This document shows, piece by piece, positions 47,801 to 58,331 of a stretch of 64,000 bases of DNA. The stretch spans positions 56,494,972 through 56,558,971 of the forward strand of contig NC_064437.1 in NCBI RefSeq assembly GCF_023343835.1, read 5' to 3'. Positions within the stretch are counted from its first letter, which is position 1, and each line of letters begins with the position of its first letter. This stretch comes from Lagopus muta. Its lineage: Eukaryota; Chordata; Aves; Galliformes; Phasianidae. The notes under the pieces were generated by a model. The model ran no database searches and was not told where the DNA came from. It saw only the letters and a program-made list of their open reading frames with translations. Made by a program: the position numbers and the translations under genes.

Positions 47801-50760
47801 AAAATACTATACGTTATGTTAATAAGGGATGAATGTATAACTCATATCTACTGAGTTTTGACTGTATAGGGATTATTTTGATATCCAATTTCTGGAAAAT
47901 AATCCATCGAAGACCATTAAATAAAACCAGAGACAAGTGGGAACTAGTCCATTGTGTAACAGTACGTGGGAGGAAGAGAGAAACGGGTATGGAATATTTA
48001 AAAATGGGCCATTCAATATTCTGTGGTCTGATGCAGCCAATGGACACTTAGCATTGCTAAACATGGATAATAATCTTTTAATACAAAAACCACTGCGCGC
48101 AACCCCAGCTGAATCTATTTCAGACGTCATGAACAGGGATACAGATGAATTGATCAAGGGAATGAGGTTTGGTGGTTGCCTAGGGACTGGTGAGCGTGAC
48201 CTACTTCTCTTTGCAGAGGCATGTGCTGGCTTATGTGGGTAGCACTGATGTGGCATTTCAGAAGGGTGAGATTTTGTCATTCTGGGGAAAATTTTTAGAG
48301 CGAAGTTGATCGAGAGGGGAAAATAGAAATGTAAAATTAAATTGGGATTGTCTTGCAAAGTATCACTGAAAAATCAACAGGAGCGTTCTGGTGGGGAAGG
48401 TAGAAATAGAAGAAGGGAATCCATGATAGATGGTAGAATTTAAATGGAGCAGAATGATGTCAGTGAGGAGTAGGATCCACTGTCAGGTAAAGAATGTAAT
48501 GTGGCTAGAATTTTTTGGAAAATCACAACTGTTTATTAAATCCTTCTAATTTAATTTTTCTTTTTGTTTGAAAAGGGGCAGGATGACCTAGTTCTATCAC
48601 GTGAAGCTGATACAGTACTTTGAAGTCAGTGTTGAATGAGGATAGGATAATGCCTATCTTAGTAGACCTGCACTAAAAACGAGCCAGGCTGGTTAGTGAA
48701 CTGAAGAATCCTGAGAGTTGGATCCTGAAGTCCCCCAAGATTTTTGTCCTCTTATAAGTTTCAGAGACCATAGAGTATGGAAGGAAATTCAGACTGCTGA
48801 GGAAATGCAAACCGCTGGAAAACTGAGACTGAGATGGTCTGTGCAGCTGTAATGCAGATACTGCAATGCCGGTATGGGGCAAATAACAAAGATGTTTAAA
48901 GTAAATACAGGTGGTAAGGATGAAAACAAAAAACAGCTTCAGGGTAGAAGTGTAATTATCTCGATCAGCACAATCTTCTGTCGAAAGGCATTTGCTGAAT
49001 ATTTTAATTTTTTGAAATCATCTGTTTAAAGGAGTTTCCTGAATGTTTTTTTCTTAGAGGTTTTTTGTGGTGTTTGATAAAGGTCAGTGGATAGTGACAT
49101 AAAGAATACGGCCATTTTAAATAACAGTAGCACTTCAACTTACGTTTATATAGCAGTAGGGTCCTTGTTACGTGACACATTCTAGCACCAAGTCCACAGT
49201 AATAAGTTTGAAAGTGGATATTTAAATTGGAATGCCATTAAATGCTAATAGTAAGGGTAATTAGCCACTGCAGCAAATCAAATGGAGATAATACAATTAA
49301 TTCTCCACATTTTGACTAACTTAGATCAAGACAGCAGCACTGTTTGGCTGCCCTGTGTTTAGGCACTGTTTATGGGTAGGGCAGCTGGGTGCACATCCCA
49401 GGCAGTGGCAAGGGTTCTTGTGCTGTAACCCAGTGGTTCTTCCCAGCCGTGAACCTCACAAAAGGGATTTTTGTGCGTCAGGACAGGAATGAAAAAAAGG
49501 GGATGAGGTAGAGGGTTGGGGCTGAGCCGAAGCTTGCAAGGAGCAGAAAAAGCTTGGATAAGTGATTTCCAGGGAGAGGTGAGAAACTTAAGTTGTGTTT
49601 ATCCAGCTGGGGAGGCAGTGAAAGGTTTAGAATGGGAGAAGTATGACATAAATGCCTTGTTATTCCTCACTGCTTTCCTCCATCCCCTATTTTGAATTAC
49701 TGTTCCTGAGCAAAGGCTCTCCACAGAATCCTTCTTCCTTTCCTTTTGAATCATTGCAACAGCTTAATCACCAATGGTCAGAACTGAATGCTGTCTCTTT
49801 GTGCCATTCTGTAGTGCCCTTTTGTGTTGCCAATACCTGTGACATAATTAAACCCCAGACAGGTTGGGCGTGATTCTGGTTTGTCTGTCTTTGCTAGAGC
49901 AAAGCGAGCACTAGGTGAGGAGCGCAGTGATATTTGACGGTTCAGATATGCTGGCTTCCAGGCTCTCCGACAGGGGCTAACTTGCAGCAATGCCCAAAAT
50001 AGAATTGTCCACGTGCTAGCAAGCTGCCCACCATGAGGTGCAATTAGAAAGGTCACAGGTTTGTGAGTTTGTCTGAATCATGTGTGTTGGCCGCCTGAGG
50101 ATCGCAGACTTCTCTATCGCTTTCTCTCAGTACCAAGATCTTTAGGCTCTCTATGGGCATTTGCATTGGACAAGGCGACATCACATAAATACTGCATATG
50201 ACTCAGCTGTTGTATGTTGTCTTTAATATTGAGGAGGCTCATAACTTAATGGTGTGTAAAGAGATGCTTATCTGGCTCATTTTGTTCGTGCTGGAAGATT
50301 AGCTCCTCTAAACTGAGTGTGTGTGCGTGTCACCGCTGGGATTCCTGCTTTCTTTTCCTGAACGCTTTATCCTACGGTGAGAGTGGAGCAAACGGTGCTC
50401 AGGAGGAGGTGTGTAAATGTAGTACAAAGCTTCATTGACTTGTAGGGGCAAGGGCCTAAATTCGCCACAGAATGCTAGTGTAGCTTGTATTGGAAGCAGT
50501 AGAAGTGGTTATTTGAGTTATTCCACTGGCTTAAACCCATCATTGGCCCACTGAACAGTAAATACGGGCTTCAGTGGCCCAGGGTGAATAAGTGGGGAAG
50601 CAAATAACCACAAGGTTTTCTGTTCAAGTGTATCACAGCGTTTCCTTTGGCAAGTTTTCAGCTCAAACTAAAGGTGGTAATGCTGCTTGGAAGATAATGG
50701 AACATCTTGTGAGGGGATTTTATAAAAATTCAGCAGTGCAATCTTAAATTTACCTGTCTA
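47801..50760. other. intron-like DNA, no gene recognised
   Basis: A run of open sequence at about 47937-48242 (plus) ends at 48242 and overlaps a minus frame at 47873-48358. A CRE-like GACGTCAT lies at 48123-48130, and an acceptor-like CTTCTCTTTGCAG ends at about 48219. Beyond 48360 the sequence is purine-rich and AT-rich, with no open frame of note. I see no repeat family. Confidence 0.45.
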
Positions 50761-50776
50761 ATTAGGCTTTCATTTC

Positions 50777-50798
50777 GGTATTTGTGAAGATAAATACC
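50777..50798. repeat. 7-bp inverted repeat with 8-base loop
   Basis: GGTATTT and AAATACC are exact complements around GTGAAGAT. They sit in an AT-rich stretch that also holds CTAATTAGG about 20 bases upstream. It is a small potential hairpin or symmetric site. The arms are short, so chance is a real possibility. Confidence 0.8.
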
Positions 50799-53700
50799 AA
50801 GTTAAATTGAGCTGAGTGGAGTCTTCAGGCTGAAATTGATGCAGTGGTATAGGGTGGTTTGAGCTTTTGTCGAGGATGTAGGCATTGGGAAGCAGTGTGA
50901 AGGTGGTGGCTTGGCTCAGGGGATGAGACTTAAAGCACTGGCTCTAAGTCAGCCTGGCAGGTGAGCTGCAATTTGGATCTCTGAGACCTCTCACAAGTGC
51001 AAGCTCACTGGTCTCATTCGGCTTCTTGCAAACATTACAACCTTTAGCATACTCCCCTTTTTCACGAAGAATTAATTTGCAGGCTTCAGACGAGCTCTTC
51101 CTCTTCGTTATGTCAATGCTGCAAACATCTGAAGGAAGAGAAGAAGGTATGGGTGTCTAACACAGTGGTAACAGGGGGCTTAGATCCGAGGTTGAGCAGG
51201 CTTAGGCGGTGAAGGTGCAAATCCCCTGACCTTCAGGGAACATCACGGTTTTACAAAGCATTGTCCCTCAGAATGGGTGAAGCTTTTGTAGGTAGTCAGC
51301 ATTGTGTTGTCCACAGCTACGCTCTGTGTTCTACATACATGAGCATCATTTTCAGAATACAGTCTTTTAAATGTATTTTGTAGTCCATATTTCATGCATT
51401 ATTGTATCTGCAGTTTAAGTTTATGTGAAGACAGCCACACACGTGTATTTTTCATTGCGGGTACTTCTTTGCAATTTCCATTCTGCTTCTGCAGTTTCTT
51501 AGTACTCGTCCTGATTTCAGTTGCTTGCTTCTGGATACATTGGAAGGTATAATAGTAAAGAAAATCTCTATTAACATTTACTGTGTACAACATTCCTAGT
51601 GCTCGCTTTATCTTCATGCATGCTCTTCTTATCAACTTGAAGTGGGCTCAGCTCTTTTCACCATTCCAAAGATAGACCTCTTGTTATGAGACCTTTAGCA
51701 GTTGTTGCCCTGGCTGCCCTCAGATGGGTTGTCAGAAAGTATGGTTTTTTGCTGCCTCTTAATAATTTCTTCTCGGCCTTTTTTATGGGCTCAAACAAGT
51801 CCAACCTGACCAGATATTACATTGGCCCATCTTCATGGCAGCCAATATTTTGCTGTTAGTAGATAGCTGTGTCTTTCCCTTCTGTTTCTGCAGTAAATTG
51901 CTGGTAGATCTTCCTGTGGGGTCTTTTCAAAAGTAGAAGAAGTCACGTATCTGTATGGAATACCTCAAAACTGTGAGAAAGCAAAAGCGAGTCTACAACA
52001 TTATTGAGCTGAAGAGAAGTTGCATTGTGCGTAAGCATTTTCACTCACTGCATGCAAGTCCTGTGCTTGAAGAGAGCAGCTACAGGAGCAGTGCTACTTG
52101 TTGGCTGTGGTGTAAATCACTGCCCTTAATGATCCAACACCCTGGAGCAATGCGGAGGCAATTGCAATGCTGCAGGCAAATTGCTCTTTGCTGGCCGTTC
52201 AGCTGCTGCTCATGAGAAACAGAACTGCGGTAGCGGTTTGATTGACTTTTATATAATTGAAGCGTGGTCAGAAGACATTTCTAGTCAGGCTTTGAGTCCT
52301 GATGATTTCACACTTCCACACTGCACACTGCAGATGCCAGGATTCTGATCCAGAATGCTGGCCCAGGATTCCCAAAGGGCCGGTGCTCGAGTGCAGGATG
52401 GAAGTTACGAGACTCCTACAGATGGTTGCAGGGTGGTTTGCAAGGCCCTTTTTGGAGTGTGAGAGCTGGCAGCAAAATTATTTTGGAATGCTGTCTGAAA
52501 GAAAGATGTGATATGAAGCAGATTTCCGTGTGCTGTTACTAGATAGAAAAATATTCATCTAATTTAATTAGTGTCACCTAATGCAGAAAGAGATTGGGCT
52601 GCGCTTCTGCACTTATGTTTTATGGGTCTCTAAAACATAATTGTGTTTGGAGAGGAGCTTTGCTCATGTGGTTGTTAGTGAGGAGAAGGCGCCTGGCAGG
52701 GCTGACTCCTTCATGCGTGGATGAGGCAACTTCACTAACATTACAGCCACTTAAATGGCGGTGAACCTGCTCAAAATGCTGCTTGAGCACATCATTTGCT
52801 TCAGACCTGATCCAAGCACTGGTCAGGGAACTGGAAATGCTTATTCCAGTTGGTGTTCTGGATCAAGCCCTTTATGAAAATAACTCCATTAACTTGTTGG
52901 GGCTGCACAAGGCCTGTATAGTGGCCGGGAGCTGATGTCCATAGGTGTGACGTGACTTTGCAATGTACCTTACAAGCACTGAGATGTGGAGTGTTTTAAA
53001 CTTTTTAAAACAGCATCTTTCTTAATGTGCAGACATGAGCATTCCAGAGCTTAAGTGAGACTGAGAGCTCTGCACAGGCTTGGCAGCAAGGGATTGTTTT
53101 TCTGCAGTAGAAAATGTAAATGGAGATAAAATTCTGTGTCCCAAAGTGTTGTCCAAGTCACATGCTGCAGCTTGCTTCTCATTCTGGTGGTGCTATTTGA
53201 CATACTGTCAGTAACACCAACTAAGTTTTTTCCCTTCCTCGCCCTGGATGTGTCAACACATTTACAGCTGTGATTAAGAATCCTCTGTTTTAAGTTTCAT
53301 AGGTTTTTGGATTATATTACATTGAAACAAGCCGGTCCTCATCTGACAGTGCTTTTTCTAAATAGAAGAGCTTTAAGAATGAGCCAGGTGTGGAATAATG
53401 AAGCCATATTTGTGCACACCTAAGGAAAAGGTTGACGAGAAAGTGACTGGTGAGCCACAAAAGCGTTCTCAAATGTTTTCAGTTATGGAGGGAAGAAGGA
53501 GGGTTTGTAGCTGTAACCAGATAAAGATTTACTGCCATCTGCTGTACAGCTGGATGCTGGTTCTGTATCACAGAAGAAAATAACCCTAAACCAAACCAAA
53601 AGATGGATTGATACATATTGCTTTGAAGGAGTTTATTAGTTAGGATTTAAGTTGCTATGCCAAAGAGCCATTGGGGTTGTCAGGTTCTGTGATGGGCACA

Positions 53701-54363
53701 TGGTGTGCAGGGTCAGAGCTAGTGCATGGCCAGGTGGGTGCAGCCCTGTGCTCTCCTGCACAGCGTTAGAGGTGCACATCTGTGGGCTTCCTTAAGGCTG
53801 TGGTCCTACAAGTAACTGCTGCAGTAACGTGCAGATGTTGCTAGTGGTTGTTGTTATCTTCATAAGGCAATTATCTTAAAGAGACAGCTGCAGATGCGAC
53901 CTTTTAGCAGATTTCTTTACTAAATAGCATTTTTCTAAGAAGTGGGAAGACCTTAAATTTTCTGTTTGTTACAATAAATGGTAAAACACTGAGTGGGAAG
54001 TGGTGAAAAAGCATCGGAATGCTGTAGCAAGGAGGGAAAACCTGGATAGTAGGTTCCTGCTTGCATCTGCCCTCCTACGTACACAAAGGAATCTGTGACT
54101 TCTTCCTGCAACATCCATTCTTTAGCCCATAATTGATGGGGTTTCTGAGCACCCCCATCCTGCATGGAGGGCTGCAGATGTGATCAGGAGGCAGCCCTAC
54201 GCTTCTCCCAGCAAGGTACCCTCTGGGTGGGATGGCTGTGCTGCTGGCTGGCTGCTGGAGGGGCAGAGGGAAGCAGGAGGATGCTCAGATGCGGGTGCTG
54301 CCACCCCAGCTTTCCTTCTGGGTTCCTTTGTTTGAACTTTTGCTCAATGAGGCCTTGTAATCT

Positions 54364-54375
54364 GAGAGAGAGAGA
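54364..54375. repeat. (GA)6 microsatellite
   Basis: Six GA units followed by AAGTG. Short dinucleotide repeat with no associated element. Confidence 0.8.
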
Positions 54376-56240
54376 AAGTGATCCTCCAGTGTTCACGCAT
54401 CTTTACGTCAAAACCATGCATAGTTGGCTTAAGGGCTGTTCTAGGCAGCGGGGAATGCAGTGAAATGATGGAGGAGACCCCCCAGCCTGCTTCCCACGTG
54501 TCTTCAGCTGTTTAGGTGCAGTGTGATTTGAGATCAGAAATTGAAGGCTAGTTTTATGCAGAGAAAATATAGCCTAGTTTTGTATTCTTGCATTGGAAGG
54601 GTAAGAATCGTTTAGGGAAGGATGCGAAAGGCTGCTTCTGCCTTTTGTTTTTTCCAATATAGTAATTTCTTCTGAAAAATCCATACACATAGACTTGTGC
54701 GTGGCTCAGTGTGGTGCCTTGCAGTGAGAAGTTTGAATTTTCTGCTGTTTAATATTATTCTGCCACACAGGACCTGTGGTGCTGCCCTGTACGTCCGCAT
54801 GTTACATCACTTTCATTTCTGTCACTGTAAAGCTGCAGTAAATCTATCGCATTTCTCTTTTTGCCTTTTCAGTTCTCTCATACTGTCCTTTGTCCAGCAG
54901 TTCTCTGCCTTTAGGGAGCATTTCCACAGCAATTAAATATCTGTTTTCTAACTGAGGCTGTGCCCACCTTTTATAGTGCCACGTGATGTGGCTGTGCTAT
55001 TTGTAGTCCAGAAAAAAAGCGTTTTTGGTAAAGCACATGTAAAGCATCTCAACAGAAATCCCACTATTGCTACAAAACGGATCCTGAGAGATTAATGAAG
55101 GGTTCAAATCATCATGAAGGATGGTGTGTGAAAAGCTGGATTTTCTGGCTCACTGCTAAGAGTTCTGCTCAGCTTTGTCATCATTAAGGCCTTTTGCTGT
55201 GGTATTGAGTTTAGGTGGGAATTATACAGTGATACAGCAACTGTCACATTATTGCAGTAGTTTGCTCTGTCAGAGGAACAGCTCAGTGCCAACACTAAGC
55301 TCTCAAAATGATAGGAAGGCTGTTCAGGTTGCAAGTGAACAAGATACACTGGAAATGCTTGTTCTGGAACACTGAATAACTTTCACTGGACTATTCCTTG
55401 TCCTTGATATTTTTAATGGCATTTAGATTTTCTCCTTCAAAACAGCTGTGTGAAACACAGTCATTTTGGAGGGGGTTCTCCCATGGTAAGAGCCTTCTGC
55501 TGTCCCTGAGACCCATGCTGTGTGCCCCGAATGTACCTGCAGTGCCCTGGAGCTGTGCGGGAGTGCCACAGCCAGATGTAGAGCTGGGATAAGGATTCTT
55601 TCCTTGGTGGGATCCAGCCTTTTGGCAGGCACTGTGGGCAGACAGGTGTGGGCACTTCAGAGCTGGCTTTAGGTCTGTCACTTGATAGGGCTGCTAATGA
55701 GCTGTTTTATGCTTCCTTGCTGTAGTGGATGATGTTGTAATTCCGAGGATGGTCTCGGGTTTCCTTTTGGGAGTATTGTCCATGGCACCTCAGGAGATCT
55801 CTGCGCGGGATCTTTCATGGAGCTAAAGCCCCCTCTGCTCACATACAGTTCTTCTTTTAGTAAGCTGGAGTGCCCACCCAGAAGCCGGAACGCTCGAGCA
55901 TAACGTGCTCAATTATTTCCTTCATACCTGATGGGAAGGGATTCTACAACAGAGGCAGCTGCAGGGGGGGCTGGGCAGAATCAGCATGGTGCTCATGGCA
56001 GAGCACCCCTCTCCAGCCAGAGGCACGGCGGGAGCTGTGAGCAAGTGACCTGCTCTCATAGTGGGTATTGGAGGCATATCTGAGGAGCTAATTGCAGTGA
56101 GGAGGTCGTTCTTCGTGTATGCATGTGTTTCAAATATGTTTTAGTAATAAATTAGAAGATGAGCCTAAATCAGTTGTGTTATTCCTGAAGAACCACAACG
56201 GCTTTATTTGGTTTTAGTCTATCACTGTGCGCTTGCTCAT

Positions 56241-56248
56241 ATGCAAAT
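56241..56248. promoter_or_regulatory. octamer motif ATGCAAAT
   Basis: A perfect POU-factor octamer. Two further octamers in reverse orientation (ATTTGCAT) occur at 16937-16944 and 35652-35659. A given 8-mer on either strand is expected about twice by chance in 64 kb, and more in AT-rich DNA, so three is not a clear excess. Confidence 0.3.
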
Positions 56249-57265
56249 TTTGGACTAAATCTTGTACTGTATGTGCACTGTGTGTAAATTCCCAACAGCA
56301 TTTGAGGCTTGTACTGCTGAAATTACCAAGTATTCCATCTTCAGCAAGAATAGATGGTGGGCCAGGAGTTCAGCCAGCAGTGCTTTCTGTATTTGCCTTG
56401 ATTTTCTAATTAAGCTGAAAGCCACAGCAAAACATATTGAACGTTAACTTTGAACAAAAAGATAGCTTTAGAAATAAAGCTTGCCTTTTGTGCCTTAGGC
56501 TGATTTAAAACCATTTTTCCTCTTGACCATTTTTTACTCTCATATTCATTGGCATTTGTGAAGATGGAGGAAAAAGAGTCCTTCACTTTCAATGCGAGGA
56601 TCATTGCCCTTGGGAGGAGCAGGTGGGATCTAAAGCTGATTGAGTGGGAAGGAAAAAACCACTGCCAGCATTGTGGGGGTTTGAAGGTGAAGACTGAGTG
56701 TATCCTTCATGCCTTGGGAACTGCTGAGCTGTTAGAAGAGGGACGACACCATGCAGGGAGTACAAAGGGGTGGATGTCCCATTAATTGAGTCAGATGTGT
56801 GTTGATGTTCTAGCTGTAGCCTGAAAGGAAATGCTGATAGAGAAAGAGGAAAATGTTGCTTCCAGATGCGGAGCAGTAGTGGAGCGAATGCATGCAGGGC
56901 AGAGGAAAGAGCAGGCAGACTTGAGGGAGGCGTGAAAGAGGAAGGGAGATGGAGGCTGCAAGGTGTGGGCGCTTGCCTGGAGCGCAGCAGCCTGCTCTGG
57001 ATATTTACTGAAACGTTTTTTTCAGCTCCGTTTGGGAATACATACATTGACCTGATGCAATTTTCTACCTGTTTTCTCTTGCACTGCCGTACCTATGTCT
57101 ATGCCTTGCACAGGGGCAGTCGGTTCATCTGTCTTTTGCTTGATCCACAGACTGAGAGAATGCAAGTGGGCTTTACTTGTTCGTTTCAATACTTCTGGGG
57201 AAGTTTGATAGCGGAGGGTGGCCGGAGGCTCCTCCTGCGGCCGTGGCATTGTGTGGTCGGACATC

Positions 57266-57277
57266 CCCATCTAGTGG
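57266..57277 (-). promoter_or_regulatory. CTCF-like site
   Basis: The minus strand reads CCACTAGATGGGG, matching the CTCF core CCASYAGRKGGC at 11 of 12 positions (G in place of the final C). It lies within a locally GC- and CpG-bearing patch (about 57210-57310) in otherwise AT-rich DNA, which suits a boundary or loop anchor. Orientation is leftward on the plus-strand map. A motif alone does not prove occupancy. Confidence 0.4.
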
Positions 57278-58224
57278 TGCTCTGTCCTCATTCACGCGGT
57301 GCTGCTTGGGCGGAAGGATTTCCCAAAGAGAAAGCGAGCCCTTTCTTTCTTCTAACCGATTACCATTTCTATTCAGAAAATGAATGTTTGCTATATTGAA
57401 GGGAATTATTTTACCGCCGTTTGTGTTACATGATGGCAGTGTTTGTCCTCGTTTGTCCCTGGAGGGTCCCACCTTTCCAGGAGCTCCTCCTGCTCCTCTC
57501 TCTGCTGTCAGCCCTCCAGTTGGGCACTCTTGCCTTGATGATAAAATCCGTGGAAGCAGAGCTAGGATTTTCAGCCTTTAAGTAATTAATTTGCTTCTGA
57601 CTCATACAGAAATGCAATTGCATCTATGTGAACAGAGCTATATTGCAGGCACTGATCCCGAGGGCAAAGATGCCTTCCATGCTGTTCCACAGCAGGAACA
57701 GAGCCAGGCTTTTGGATTGCTGTGTCTTTGTCTTTTTGCTCCTTTCACTTCTCCTCTCGAAGGCCCTTTGATTTCCCTGCCTAGGTGCATTTTCAGACAT
57801 GGCTCTGTCTGAGAGCTTTCCCTCCCTTGCAGTAAAGCCTTCTTTGGGCAGGCAGTGTGTTCTGCCCAGCACGCTGGGAAGCTGGGCCTACTGTACACCT
57901 GCAATGCTCTCGTGCTGCGTAAACTGAGCGCCGAGTTGCTTCATCTGACCGCCTCGCTTGGTTTTGAATGTCTGCACATGCACCGGCTGCAGCAGCTGTG
58001 CTGCACTGTCAGTCATTTCCTCCCCCCCCAGCCGTGCTGCTTCTCAGTACAAATATTTGGGTGAAATTTCTGAGAACTTGCCGCAGTTCTGCCTTCCTCA
58101 GAAGAGTGTTTTGTGCATATTCATTCTTCATAAGCTCTTCTTAGTGGAAGTGTCTTACCCAGGCACTTTCTGTTCCCACAGCAGAAGCAGAACTGGTTCC
58201 ATGCTGCTGAGTGTCCGTTTTTTG

Positions 58225-58244
58225 TTTTTTTTTTTTTTTTTTTT
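58225..58244. repeat. poly-T tract (20)
   Basis: Twenty T, preceded by CCGTTTTTTG. Together with the pyrimidine-rich DNA that follows up to 58288, it forms a very long polypyrimidine stretch upstream of an acceptor-like AAG. Confidence 0.9.
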
Positions 58245-58290
58245 CTTGTTTCTTTTTTCTATTCTGCTTTCTTTTCTTTTCCCCTTTAAG

Positions 58291-58331
58291 CTGTTGGTAA
58301 CCAAGAAGCCATCGGGTGGCAGCATCAGCCA
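58291..58331 (+). CDS. candidate 41-bp internal exon
   Basis: A long pyrimidine tract (from 58225, and TTCTTTTCCCCTTTAAG up to 58290) precedes this segment. A good donor, CCA then GTGAGTAG, follows at 58332. From the phase-1 exon ending at 8831, the split codon would be ACT (Thr), and 13 more codons follow without a stop (V-G-N-Q-E-A-I-G-W-Q...), leaving phase 0. The peptide matches no family I know. Weak points are the AAG acceptor, which is less common than CAG or TAG, the very small exon, and the fact that such a segment passes the frame test often by chance. Confidence 0.2.

Larger units (their letters stand above)
50799..56850. other. intron-like non-coding DNA
   Basis: No gene recognised. 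A GA-rich repeat (GAGAGAGAGAGA) is at 54364-54375 and an octamer ATGCAAAT at 56241-56248. An AT-rich stretch with TTTAATTAG lies at about 52555-52580. Small overlapping open frames on both strands (for example 55391-55681 minus) lack any recognisable domain. Confidence 0.5.

Noticed and set aside
56601..57047. 148-codon minus-strand frame
   Set aside because: Mutually exclusive with the plus frame 56866-57399 over much of its length and rich in Ser/Leu/Pro low complexity. No motif.
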